DNA from: Selenomonas sp.
GTDB taxonomy: Bacteria > Bacillota > Negativicutes > Selenomonadales > Selenomonadaceae
Assembly: GCA_022482925.1 (NCBI GenBank)
Contig: JAKVOG010000007.1
Span: forward strand, 1-64,000
Direction of reading: 5' to 3'
Length of the DNA: 64,000 nucleotides
A program made the translations under genes and the position numbers. The notes beneath the pieces were generated by a model that was given only the letters and a program-made list of their open reading frames with translations, did no database searches and was not told the origin of the DNA. Shown here one piece after another: positions 26,872 to 34,985 of the stretch. Numbering within the stretch: position 1 is the first letter of the stretch; each line of letters starts with the position of its first letter.

Positions 26872-27891
26872 TTACTCTTTTTCGTATTGTGCCAATTTCT
26901 TTTCCAACCGCTTAAGCTTCTTGCTCATCTCTGGCAGATGCTTCATCGCGGCCTGCATCCGCAGCCAGTCTGTATGCGGCTGAACCGGGAACCCGGCGCA
27001 GAAAACACCTTCCGGCATATCGCCGATGATACCGGAACGGGCTGCATAAACCGAGTTCGCACCGATATGAATATGCCCAACCGTACCGACCTGTCCACCG
27101 AACGTCACATTATGGTCGACAATCGTTGAACCGGATATCCCCGTCTGTGCAACAATCAGGCAATTCGGCCCGATCTTGCAGTTATGACCGATATGGACCA
27201 GATTGTCGATCTTCGTGCCATGGCCAATAACCGTAGACCCCATGGCCGCCCGGTCGATGCCATCATGCGCCCCAATCTCGACATCATCTTCCAGAACCAC
27301 ATTACCGACCTGTGGCACTTTGGTATGAACACCATCTTTGGTTGTAAAGCCGAATCCATCCGAACCGATGACCGCGGAACTATGGATCACGCAGCGTTTG
27401 CCGACGCGGCAATGTTCACGTACGGTTGCATTGGAATAGATCACGGTATCGTCACCGACCTCCACATACTGGCCAATATAAGTATGCGGATATAGCGTAA
27501 CATTGCTGCCGATCACAGAATGATCATCCACCACTGCAAATGGCATGATCGTCACATTCTCGCCAAGTTTTACATCCTTGCCGATATGGGCTTTATCACT
27601 GACGCCCTGCGGGAACTCCAATTTCGGCGTGAAGAACTCCAGCAGCTTTGCAAACGCCGCCCGTGGCTCCTCCACATAAAGCGCAGTCTTCGGAAAATCT
27701 TCGATTCCCTCCGGCAGCATGACAGCAGCAGCCTTGCAGCCTCGTGCTTCATCAATATGCGGCTCAACTGCAAACGTCAGCTCCTGCGGACCAGCTCCAT
27801 CAATGTTATCCAGTCCGTGTATCTCCAGCGAAGCATCGCCCACAATGCGGCCACCGACAAATGCTGCGATTTCCTGCAAAGTCTTTTTCAT
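26872..27891 (-). CDS. lpxD: UDP-3-O-acylglucosamine N-acyltransferase LpxD
   Basis: It adds the second primary acyl chain to the lipid A precursor. The 339-residue protein has an N-terminal uridine-binding domain (HGLDNIDGAGPQELTF), then a left-handed beta-helix of hexapeptide repeats with the catalytic His in the DNLVHIGHNCKIGPNCLIV segment. It ends in a C-terminal helix (KKLKRLEKKLAQYEKE). It follows an OmpH-like gene by 16 nt, a skp-lpxD linkage common across diderms. Its 3' end meets a strong hairpin. Confidence 0.94.
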   Translation of the reverse strand: MKKTLQEIAAFVGGRIVGDASLEIHGLDNIDGAGPQELTFAVEPHIDEARGCKAAAVMLPEGIEDFPKTALYVEEPRAAFAKLLEFFTPKLEFPQGVSDKAHIGKDVKLGENVTIMPFAVVDDHSVIGSNVTLYPHTYIGQYVEVGDDTVIYSNATVREHCRVGKRCVIHSSAVIGSDGFGFTTKDGVHTKVPQVGNVVLEDDVEIGAHDGIDRAAMGSTVIGHGTKIDNLVHIGHNCKIGPNCLIVAQTGISGSTIVDHNVTFGGQVGTVGHIHIGANSVYAARSGIIGDMPEGVFCAGFPVQPHTDWLRMQAAMKHLPEMSKKLKRLEKKLAQYEKE

Positions 27892-27907
27892 GTCAACGCT
27901 CCAATCC

Positions 27908-28357
27908 TTACTGCAGCTGCTGGATTACATCGTCCGTTACATCAACGGCTCCCGTAATCGCAACCGGCTGTTCCTGAGAATTATTGACAACTGCATCAAG
28001 TTTCTTGCTCTTGGCTACAGAACCGAGTGCAACATCCAGTTTCTGACGAAGCTGAAGCGCATAGGACTGATTGAGTCCCTGCAGCTTACGCTGTGCTTCC
28101 ATTTGTGCTTTCTGGGCATCTTCCTGACTCATGTTCGGATTCTCCTGCATCTTCTGCTGGAGTTCCTGCTGAGACTTCGTCTGCTCTTCCTGCATCTTCT
28201 GGTTGCCCTCTTCGACAATAGCCGAAATCTGCGGTGCTTCCTTCGAGACACGATTGCCATCGATATAACCGATCTTTGCCTTGCCGCAACCGCTCATAAG
28301 CACCATTGAAGCCAGGGCTGCCAAAAGCAGTACTGTTGATTTCTTTCGTAATTTCAT
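27908..28357 (-). CDS. OmpH/Skp-like lipoprotein
   Basis: This 149-residue protein has a lipoprotein signal (VLLLAALASMVLMSGCGK, Cys as the likely acylated residue). It continues with IGYIDGNRVSKEAPQ, matching the start of the OmpH/Skp fold, and a Gln/Lys/Glu-rich hairpin of helices. It ends with the strand-rich TGAVDVTDDVIQQLQ typical of the family. Skp proteins are periplasmic holdases for outer membrane proteins. A lipidated version would stay tethered to a membrane. It is the third of three skp-like genes in a row. Confidence 0.75.
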   Translation of the reverse strand: MKLRKKSTVLLLAALASMVLMSGCGKAKIGYIDGNRVSKEAPQISAIVEEGNQKMQEEQTKSQQELQQKMQENPNMSQEDAQKAQMEAQRKLQGLNQSYALQLRQKLDVALGSVAKSKKLDAVVNNSQEQPVAITGAVDVTDDVIQQLQ

Positions 28358-28409
28358 GTTATGATTCGCTTCTTTCTATACCTTAGATTCTTCTTGTTTT
28401 TCATGAATG

Positions 28410-29562
28410 TTACGGACTATTCTCCGCCGTCCCCGAAAGGGATGCCATTTCCTGTACCAGTTCATCCGTGACATCAATCGTCTTCACACCCACTGCAATG
28501 CTTGATTGCGTCTGAAGCGGATCGATAGATTCCAGATTCTGATCGAAGCTGGACAGGGTACGCGGATGATCGACCAGGATCAGCGTAAAATGATGCAGGA
28601 TAGCAATCTTGGCCGCCTTGCCTGCTACATCATTCAGGATATGCGCTTCAAGCGCCTGCATTGCCGACCGCTTATCGGCCAGCTGCTGCCGCTTCTCCAA
28701 TCGTTGCTGGACCTTTTGAGCCAGCTCCAGCTGCTGCGCAACAATATCCGTATTGCGGGCATCTGCCTCCGATTGCTTACGGGCTGCATCCGATTCCTGC
28801 TCTGATTTGGTCTGTGGCAGGCTCTGCTGCCATGCCGCCAGATCCGGTCCCAATGCCGACTGGACATGCGCAGCAATATCCTGCTGCCGTGCACGGTAAA
28901 GTTCCATCTGCCGTGCGCCGCGCTCCTGCTGGAGCTGCCAGCGTTGCTGCTCCCATCCGGCCTGTTCCGCTGCGATATCCTGCTTGGAATCCAACGGATT
29001 ATGCATGGCCGCCTGGTTATCCAGCCTGAGATTCAGGTTCAGGATTGCATTGAGATATTCATCATCAATCGCCTTGACCCGGGCCTGGAACTCTTCCTCA
29101 GTCGCTTTCGTATACTCCGCGCGAATCTTATTGGCCTTGCGTTCCAATGCCACTTTTCCGCCAATGACATCATGGGCATTCTTCTGCCAGACCGCATCCT
29201 CGAACGGCTTGGGATTGCCGTCCGGCGGACTGACCTTGAACAGATCATCCACCGACTGCGTCTGAAGCTCAAGTGTCTTGCATTCATCCTGCAGGCTTTG
29301 AAGCTGCTGATAATCCGGATGGGCCTCGATAACCTGCTGCCAGTCAATCAGACCGGCATCTGCCTCCACGACAGTGGACGGACCGACCGGACCATGGCTG
29401 TCGATGAAATGATGAAATAAGCCAGCGCCCGCAGCAATAAGACAGACAGCGATGGCAGATCCAATCAGAATTTCCTTGCGTTTTTTTGCTTTACGCTGCG
29501 CTGCTCCCTTCGCCTCTGATGGCGAAGATGCAACAGGGCTGATTCTTCTCCTGCTCTGTCAC
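28410..29562 (-). CDS. Large membrane-anchored OmpH/Skp-like protein, frameshifted at the N-terminus
   Basis: The intact reading is about 384 residues. A GTG start at 29560-29562 after AGGAGAGGA gives a short polar N-terminus. The frame changes near 29530, and the restored frame shows KRKEILIGSAIAVCLIAAGA (a membrane anchor) then a long periplasmic part. That begins AGLIDWQQVIEAHPDYQQLQ, similar to the Skp N-terminal strand, and is dominated by Gln/Ala/Lys/Glu coiled coil. It closes with VGVKTIDVTDELVQEMASL, again Skp-like. It is more than twice the usual Skp length, suggesting a duplicated or extended tentacle. Function is inferred from neighbours and fold only. Confidence 0.6.
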
Positions 29563-29663
29563 TGCTGTCCTCTCCTGTTAAAAGTAATACCGAGCGCAAC
29601 GAGTGGCTCGGTACTATAAGGCTCATATAACCGCATCGGAACGCTGTGCATTCTGTCTCAGAA

Positions 29664-30129
29664 TTATTTGCTGATCTGCTTAACGACATCCTGCGTGATA
29701 TCCGTGCCACCGTAAACGACAGCACCCTTCTCCAGAACGACCGACAGGCCCTTCTGCTCAGCTACCTTCTTGACAGACTGCCTCAACACTCTTCGTGATT
29801 GGTTCCATCAGTTCCTGATTCTTCTGCTGGAGACGCTGCTGCGTCTGCGTGTAATAGTCACGTTTCTCCTGATCGTTCATGTTTGCGGACTTGGACTCAA
29901 ACTCCTTCTGTGCATCCTGAACAGCCGTCTGCATCTCGGAGCTGGCGGACTGAACCTGCGGATGCTGGCTCATGATCTGATTATAATCCACAACACCTAC
30001 GCTGGAGCTGGCAGCATTGGCCAGGCCAGAGCCGGACTGCGTCAGAGCCAGAGCGACCACCGAGCCGACAAATACGAGTGCAATCAGCACGCTGATAATC
30101 TTAACCTGCTTTTTCTGTAATTTGACCAT
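29664..30129 (-). CDS. OmpH/Skp-family periplasmic chaperone, frameshifted near the C-terminus
   Basis: The intact reading is about 155 residues. It has an N-terminal hydrophobic segment (IISVLIALVFVGSVVALALT) acting as a signal or anchor. VGVVDYNQIMSQHPQVQ and a coiled coil (DAQKEFESKSANMNDQEKRD) follow. After a frame change near 29775 the standard Skp end appears: VAEQKGLSVVLEKGAVVYGG and TDITQDVVKQISK. This is the closest of the three to ordinary Skp. It probably escorts unfolded OMPs to BamA, encoded two genes upstream. TAA stop at 29664-29666. Confidence 0.8.
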
Positions 30130-30274
30130 TTTAAATTACTCCTTTTCCCTCTCGGGCTTTATGGTTAATTATTCCTGCAATGGTCAGCCACAACACTGCC
30201 ATACACGAACATAATTATAACAAACTCTTATTTCTTATTCAAGCAAATTCAGTGAAATTCCAGGCAACCGGGCA

Positions 30275-31569
30275 CTAAAAGTCTCCAATCACCCGAAGCC
30301 AGTTCTGATGACGATCCAGCACATATTCCAGACTCAGGAAATCATGCATCTTATAGCGCAGACCTGCCTCACCAAGATGATCGGCAAATCGGTACTCATA
30401 ACGCAGCTGCCAGCGCGGTGCCAGCTGCTGCGAAACGCCCGAGCACAAACCGGCTGGAACGCATGTCGTAGCGGACCTGTCCATGAAACGCGAATTCAGC
30501 CGCCGATCCAGTCCCATCTGCCAATCCCAGTTCATCTGCTGCGGCATAAGATCGAACAACAAAAAATATTCATCCTGCTGACTCAGCATTCTGCCGGCAT
30601 GAACCCGGAAGAGCAGATTATCGTCAGCATTATGCTGCAGAATATCCTTGCGGCCAATATCCTGCCACCCCGTCAGCCTGAGCCGGTAACGGCTGGTATT
30701 GGAACGACTCATCATACGCAGCCGCTCGGCCGCATCGATATCCACATTGGTCTTCATATGAAGTACCCGGAAATCGGCGAGTGTATCCATTTCCTGCCCG
30801 AATTCCTGCTCAAGCTCAGCCTGATGGCGCTGAACAAACGCCACCGGCACGCCTACCAGTTCATCAACCTTGGACTGTGCCAGATCCCGGTGCCCGAGCA
30901 GAGTAAAGCTCGGAATCGTATCGGAACGCATCGACAAATCAACCGTCCGGACCACCGGCAGCTTTGGATAAACCACCAATGTCACTTTGGCCATTGGTTC
31001 CGGCTGAAGCTCAAAATCACCACGAAACTCCGGCAGATGACTGGCCAGATACTCATTCAGATGGTGCTTAAGCACTCCATTCGTCCAATCCGATGCTGCA
31101 GTAGGCAAGCCAATCAGTGCATCATCGAAAACCCGATCCACATCAGCAAGATCCTGTGCACCAGCTTCTCGATTCGTGGCGGCATACCCTCAACAGTAGT
31201 CTCAACCGTTACCTGCCGGATTACTTCCGACCATGGCAGCAGGTGCACATCTACCTGTGTCTGTTCGACCTGGCACGATGATTACCTGCTGGACCGTATA
31301 GCCGACCAGGACCTTATCGAACACCTCGCGGATCAGCTGTTCCTTGGCGCTGCAGCTTCCAGTAACCAAAGACACGTCCTGTCCGGACAACAGCTGATCG
31401 GCTATCGTCTGGACACTCCGGTTCATACGCTCACGCACCAATGGTGGCAGACTATGATCCGCCTGTCACCTGTGCATCGACTGACTCAATACGTGATCCT
31501 GCCTCAACAGGAAGCACCGGCCCCAGAAATAAAGCGGCCATCATGAGCCAGACCAGCGTCTGTTTCATA
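30275..31569 (-). CDS. Unrecognised secreted beta-rich protein next to bamA, frameshifted
   Basis: Joining four frame pieces (breaks near 31155, 31265 and 31460) gives about 430 residues. A signal peptide (MKQTLVWLMMAALFLGPVLP, then VEAG) leads a region with POTRA-like alternation: SVQTIADQLLSGQDVSLV, VLVGYTVQQVIIVPG, QVTVETTVEGMPPRIEKLV. The second half is strand-rich and ends NWLRVIGDF, with a terminal Phe as in outer-membrane barrels. I do not recognise the family. Its place between bamA and skp suggests an outer-membrane or periplasmic protein linked to OMP assembly. The PxYxxF-like barrel signature is absent, so it could also be wholly periplasmic. Confidence 0.6.
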
Positions 31570-31604
31570 CGACCGCTCACATCCTTTCTCAGCACCAGCT
31601 GCGA

Positions 31605-33557
31605 TCAGAACGATCCGCCGACAGTGAAATGAACACGGCCGCCATCGCTGCCACGACCATAGTCGAGACGCAACGGACCGATTGGCGTAGTCAGGGACAA
31701 GCCAACACCGATGCTGCCATGAACATCCTTCGGCTTATAGCCATCGGACCAGGCAGCACCCCAATCGGTAAAGAGCGCTCCCTGTACCTTGCTGACGATT
31801 GGGAAGCGATACTCTAACGTGGCCAATGCCATCCGGTTGCCGCGGAACTGATCCTCGCGGTAGCCGCGCAGACTGCTCTGACCACCGACCTTATACTGGT
31901 TGAACTCCGAGATCTCCCCCCAGCCGGCACCATACTGGCCGCGCAGTGCGAGGACCTGGGCATGACCGACCTTATGATAGCGCTGATCCTCGATCGTCAG
32001 TTTCTGGAAATTGAAATCGCCGCCGGCACCGGCTACCTCGCCAGATAAGCTGACCCGGCCGCCCTGCGTCGGATTATAGATATTGTCGCGGCTATCCGTG
32101 ACATGCTCGAGCGTGATGCTGCGGGTCGTACCAAAGTTCTTATTGAGCCAGGCTGTATCCGTACTGCGATCTGTCGGGTTGGAATTACCATCGCTCTCAT
32201 GCTTGACATACTCATCCTTACGATTGCGCAGCGTGATGTAGTTCGTCGAGTACTCACTGATTGGACGGCCGAGTGTCAACTCACCGCCGGAATACTTACG
32301 CATATAAGTCTCTTTCAGATCACCATTGGTATCATAATCATCATACTCATAGGTACGGTTATAGACACGGATTGTTCCTACCGTTTCCTTGCTATCGATC
32401 CATGGATGGCGATAGGACAGGGAATAACCATGTGCGTCCGTATCATCACCGCTGGTCTCATACGTCAGGCTTACAGCATCACCCGTCCCACGGAAGTTCG
32501 TATCGCCAATGCTGACCATTCCGATAACACCATCTTCAGAGCTGTAGCCTGCACCAATGCCGAACGAGCCCGTACGTTTCTCTTTGACATCGAGTTCCAT
32601 GACTACCGCATTCGGATTCACGCCCGGATTCATCTTGATATTGACATCTTCAAAGAAGCCCAGATTGTAGACACGCTGCATGCTGCGACGGGCCTTCTTG
32701 GAATTGAATGGCTCACCCGGCTTCTGGCGCATCTCACGCAGGATGACATGATCCTTCGTCTTAGTGTTGCCCTTGACTTTATAGCCTTCCAGCACGCCTT
32801 CATTGATCTTGAGTTTCAGATTGCCCGCCCGGTCAATATCCATATCGGTAACCTTCGCCAGGATATAACCATCCTTGCGATACTGATCCTGGATAGCCTG
32901 GACATTCTGCTGCAGCACCCGGCTGTTAAGGATTTCTCCCTGCTTGACCGTCAGCAGTGCATTCAGCACCTCGCTCGTCTCTACCGTATTGCCCTCAATC
33001 TTTACACTCGACAGCACCGGATTCTCCAGTACATGATAAGTGATGATTACACCCTCAGGCACTTTCTTGAAGGTTGGATAGAGATCATAGAAATAACCTG
33101 AATTATAGATCGCATCACGGTCTTTGGCCAGTCCCTTGTACGTGAACATATCGCCCGTACGCATCGAAATAGCGGCCTTGGCCGTAGATGCCGTCAGCGG
33201 AGTGGTTCCTTCGAACACCGTATCCACGATGGTCTGCCCCTCATACTGCTTACTGGTATCCTCAAGGACTTTATCCTCAGGACGGTTCTTTGCCCACTCC
33301 TTCGTCCGCTCATCTTCTTTGGATGCTGCTGCAGCCGTTTTTTTTGCTGCATCAGTTGCAGGAGCAGCTGCACTGGCAGCAGTTGTTGCCGTGGTCACCG
33401 GAGCGGTTGCCGCTGCGGGTGCATCAGATTTTGCAGCATCAGCAGCAGCCGTCGTATCCACACTGGCGGCAGCCGCATAAGATGTTCCCGGTACTACAGC
33501 AAAACTGGCAGCCAAAGCTACCGCATAGGCAAGGAATCGTTCATTCTTTCTCTTCAA
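31605..33557 (-). CDS. bamA: Outer-membrane protein assembly factor BamA (Omp85)
   Basis: This is the insertase for outer-membrane beta-barrel proteins, 650 residues. After a signal peptide (about 1-30) comes an unusual Ala/Thr-rich low-complexity stretch (about 30-85) and a charged segment. About three POTRA domains follow: QTIVDTVFEGTTPLTAS, LSSVKIEGNTVETSEVLN and GYKVKGNTKTKDHVILREM. The 16-strand Omp85 barrel comes last, with the lid-loop motif SSLRGYREDQFRG and terminal Phe (VHFTVGGSF). Five POTRAs are usual in proteobacteria; fewer are known in Negativicutes. Neighbours are skp-like and tamB genes. Confidence 0.94.
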   Translation of the reverse strand: MKRKNERFLAYAVALAASFAVVPGTSYAAAASVDTTAAADAAKSDAPAAATAPVTTATTAASAAAPATDAAKKTAAAASKEDERTKEWAKNRPEDKVLEDTSKQYEGQTIVDTVFEGTTPLTASTAKAAISMRTGDMFTYKGLAKDRDAIYNSGYFYDLYPTFKKVPEGVIITYHVLENPVLSSVKIEGNTVETSEVLNALLTVKQGEILNSRVLQQNVQAIQDQYRKDGYILAKVTDMDIDRAGNLKLKINEGVLEGYKVKGNTKTKDHVILREMRQKPGEPFNSKKARRSMQRVYNLGFFEDVNIKMNPGVNPNAVVMELDVKEKRTGSFGIGAGYSSEDGVIGMVSIGDTNFRGTGDAVSLTYETSGDDTDAHGYSLSYRHPWIDSKETVGTIRVYNRTYEYDDYDTNGDLKETYMRKYSGGELTLGRPISEYSTNYITLRNRKDEYVKHESDGNSNPTDRSTDTAWLNKNFGTTRSITLEHVTDSRDNIYNPTQGGRVSLSGEVAGAGGDFNFQKLTIEDQRYHKVGHAQVLALRGQYGAGWGEISEFNQYKVGGQSSLRGYREDQFRGNRMALATLEYRFPIVSKVQGALFTDWGAAWSDGYKPKDVHGSIGVGLSLTTPIGPLRLDYGRGSDGGRVHFTVGGSF

Positions 33558-33589
33558 GGGTCAAACCTCCTAATAGTTGATTGCATCTG

Positions 33590-34159
33590 TTATTGCCGCA
33601 AAGCTTTTCCTGCGGACTGCATTAGTTTCTGCGTTTCCGGTGTTGGTGTCGTCCCCACAGCGGAACGATCCGGCTGACTCACAGTCTGATGAGGTGTCTC
33701 TGACACAGCAGCTGGCTGCTGGACAGGTGCCGCAACGGCAGCTGCCGTTTGCGAAGGGGATTCCGCTCCGGCCGCATGCGGCTCTGGAACAACTTCATCA
33801 ACGGCCGGCCGCGTGACCGTCTGCTCAGGAACACGGCTGTTCAACGTCTCATTGCTCCCCGCCAGAACAGTCTCGCTTCCCGTAACCGTTGACGGCCCGG
33901 AATGTGAACCATCCTGCCAGGCCAGCCAGCCACCAGCAGCTATTGCCAAAGCAACGACTGCCGGTATAAACCGAAGCCCCCAACATTTCAGCCGGTTCCC
34001 ACGCGATGATGCCTGGACCCGTGACAGCTCAGCCTTAGCCAGCATAAGCTTCAGATCCCCCTGAACATCATTTTCATGATCCAGAGAATGTTCCGCCTGG
34101 CCCAGCCAGTCTCTTGCTGCCCGGATATGATTCTTTTGCGTCTTACGCTGGTCTGACAC
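33590..34159 (-). CDS. Single-pass membrane protein with Pro/Thr/Ala-rich exterior, downstream of sigma factor
   Basis: This protein of 189 residues is not recognised. A GTG start at 34157-34159 is chosen because AGGAGGGGA lies 5 nt ahead. The N-terminal cytoplasmic part (about 1-60) is helical and charged (ARDWLGQAEHSLDHENDVQG). One membrane helix follows (GLRFIPAVVALAIAAGGWLA), then a long Ser/Thr/Pro/Ala-rich periplasmic tail. It lies 162 nt downstream of the sigma-70 family gene and 33 nt ahead of bamA. The topology (cytoplasmic helical domain, one helix, disordered tail) and neighbour raise the possibility of an anti-sigma factor, but no anti-sigma motif (such as zinc HxxxCxxC) is present. 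Confidence 0.55.
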   Translation of the reverse strand: MSDQRKTQKNHIRAARDWLGQAEHSLDHENDVQGDLKLMLAKAELSRVQASSRGNRLKCWGLRFIPAVVALAIAAGGWLAWQDGSHSGPSTVTGSETVLAGSNETLNSRVPEQTVTRPAVDEVVPEPHAAGAESPSQTAAAVAAPVQQPAAVSETPHQTVSQPDRSAVGTTPTPETQKLMQSAGKALRQ

Positions 34160-34321
34160 AGCAGTCCCCTCCTGTCTTCCAATCTCAATTTCTCTTGAAA
34201 TTATATTCCAGACGACCTGCCTGTTTTTCCCCCGCCATATTCCGCGAATATAAGAAAAGAACATCAATTATTCGCAATTTCCTACAACTTACATCATATT
34301 GTCACTGTTTTTCTCTTATAT

Positions 34322-34963
34322 TCACCAATGTTGCATAAACCGTGACAACATCCCCCGGACCCGGCGGATCCCACTTTTCTGTAACCGATAAATATGTGAC
34401 GTACTCAGTTGCAGCCCATCGGCTACATCGTTTGCCGTCTCACTTTGCATATATATGCTCTCAAGGACTGTTTTTTCTTTTACGGGCAATCTCTCCATCG
34501 CCTGCTGAACCTTGAACATCAGCTCATGATCCTCAGCCTGTTCAGCTACCGATGGAGACATATCCATTAAATTGTCCTTGAGTGTCATACCACCATCAAT
34601 TGCCGACGCATCCATGCAGGCAATATCGATCGATCCCTCTTTCCTGAGAAAATTCAGCATCCTGCCCCGGATACGATGCACTGAGAACAAACTAAACGCC
34701 ACCCCACGGTCCGGATCATAATGCTCCACCGCTTCGATCAGTCCGATTGTCCCTTCCTGCACCACATCCATGATATTCTCAAGTGCCCGATAAGGCAAGG
34801 CCTGTTTGAACACCAATGGCTGGTACGATTCGATGAGCAGACGCCTTGCCTCTTCATCGCCATCTTTCTTGTAAGCCTGCCAGAGACAGCGTTCCTGCTC
34901 TGGTTCCAACAGCTTTACCCGGCTGAGCTCGGCCACATATTGTTCCAAGCGCAAACTGCTCAC
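34322..34963 (-). CDS. Sigma-70 family alternative sigma factor
   Basis: The 213-residue protein has region 2, including LLIESYQPLVFKQALPYRAL, MDVVQEGTIGLIEAVEHYDP and AFSLFSVHRIRGRMLNFLR. A short middle and region 4 follow, with a helix-turn-helix (LPVKEKTVLESIYMQSETAN, then VADGLQLSTSHIYRLQKSGI). It is longer than ECF sigmas and shorter than sigma-A, closest to the sigma-28/sporulation-type group 3 layout. It lies between tamB and bamA. Its targets are unknown; a role in controlling the outer-membrane genes around it is inference. Confidence 0.88.
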   Translation of the reverse strand: MSSLRLEQYVAELSRVKLLEPEQERCLWQAYKKDGDEEARRLLIESYQPLVFKQALPYRALENIMDVVQEGTIGLIEAVEHYDPDRGVAFSLFSVHRIRGRMLNFLRKEGSIDIACMDASAIDGGMTLKDNLMDMSPSVAEQAEDHELMFKVQQAMERLPVKEKTVLESIYMQSETANDVADGLQLSTSHIYRLQKSGIRRVRGMLSRFMQHW

Positions 34964-34985
34964 CTCCTTAGTTCAATAAAATCAG

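Noticed and set aside
30308-31546. A 412-residue plus-strand open frame
   Set aside because: It lies opposite the frame-broken secreted protein; its translation is His/Gln/Ile-rich with no domain, as expected from the complement of a real gene.
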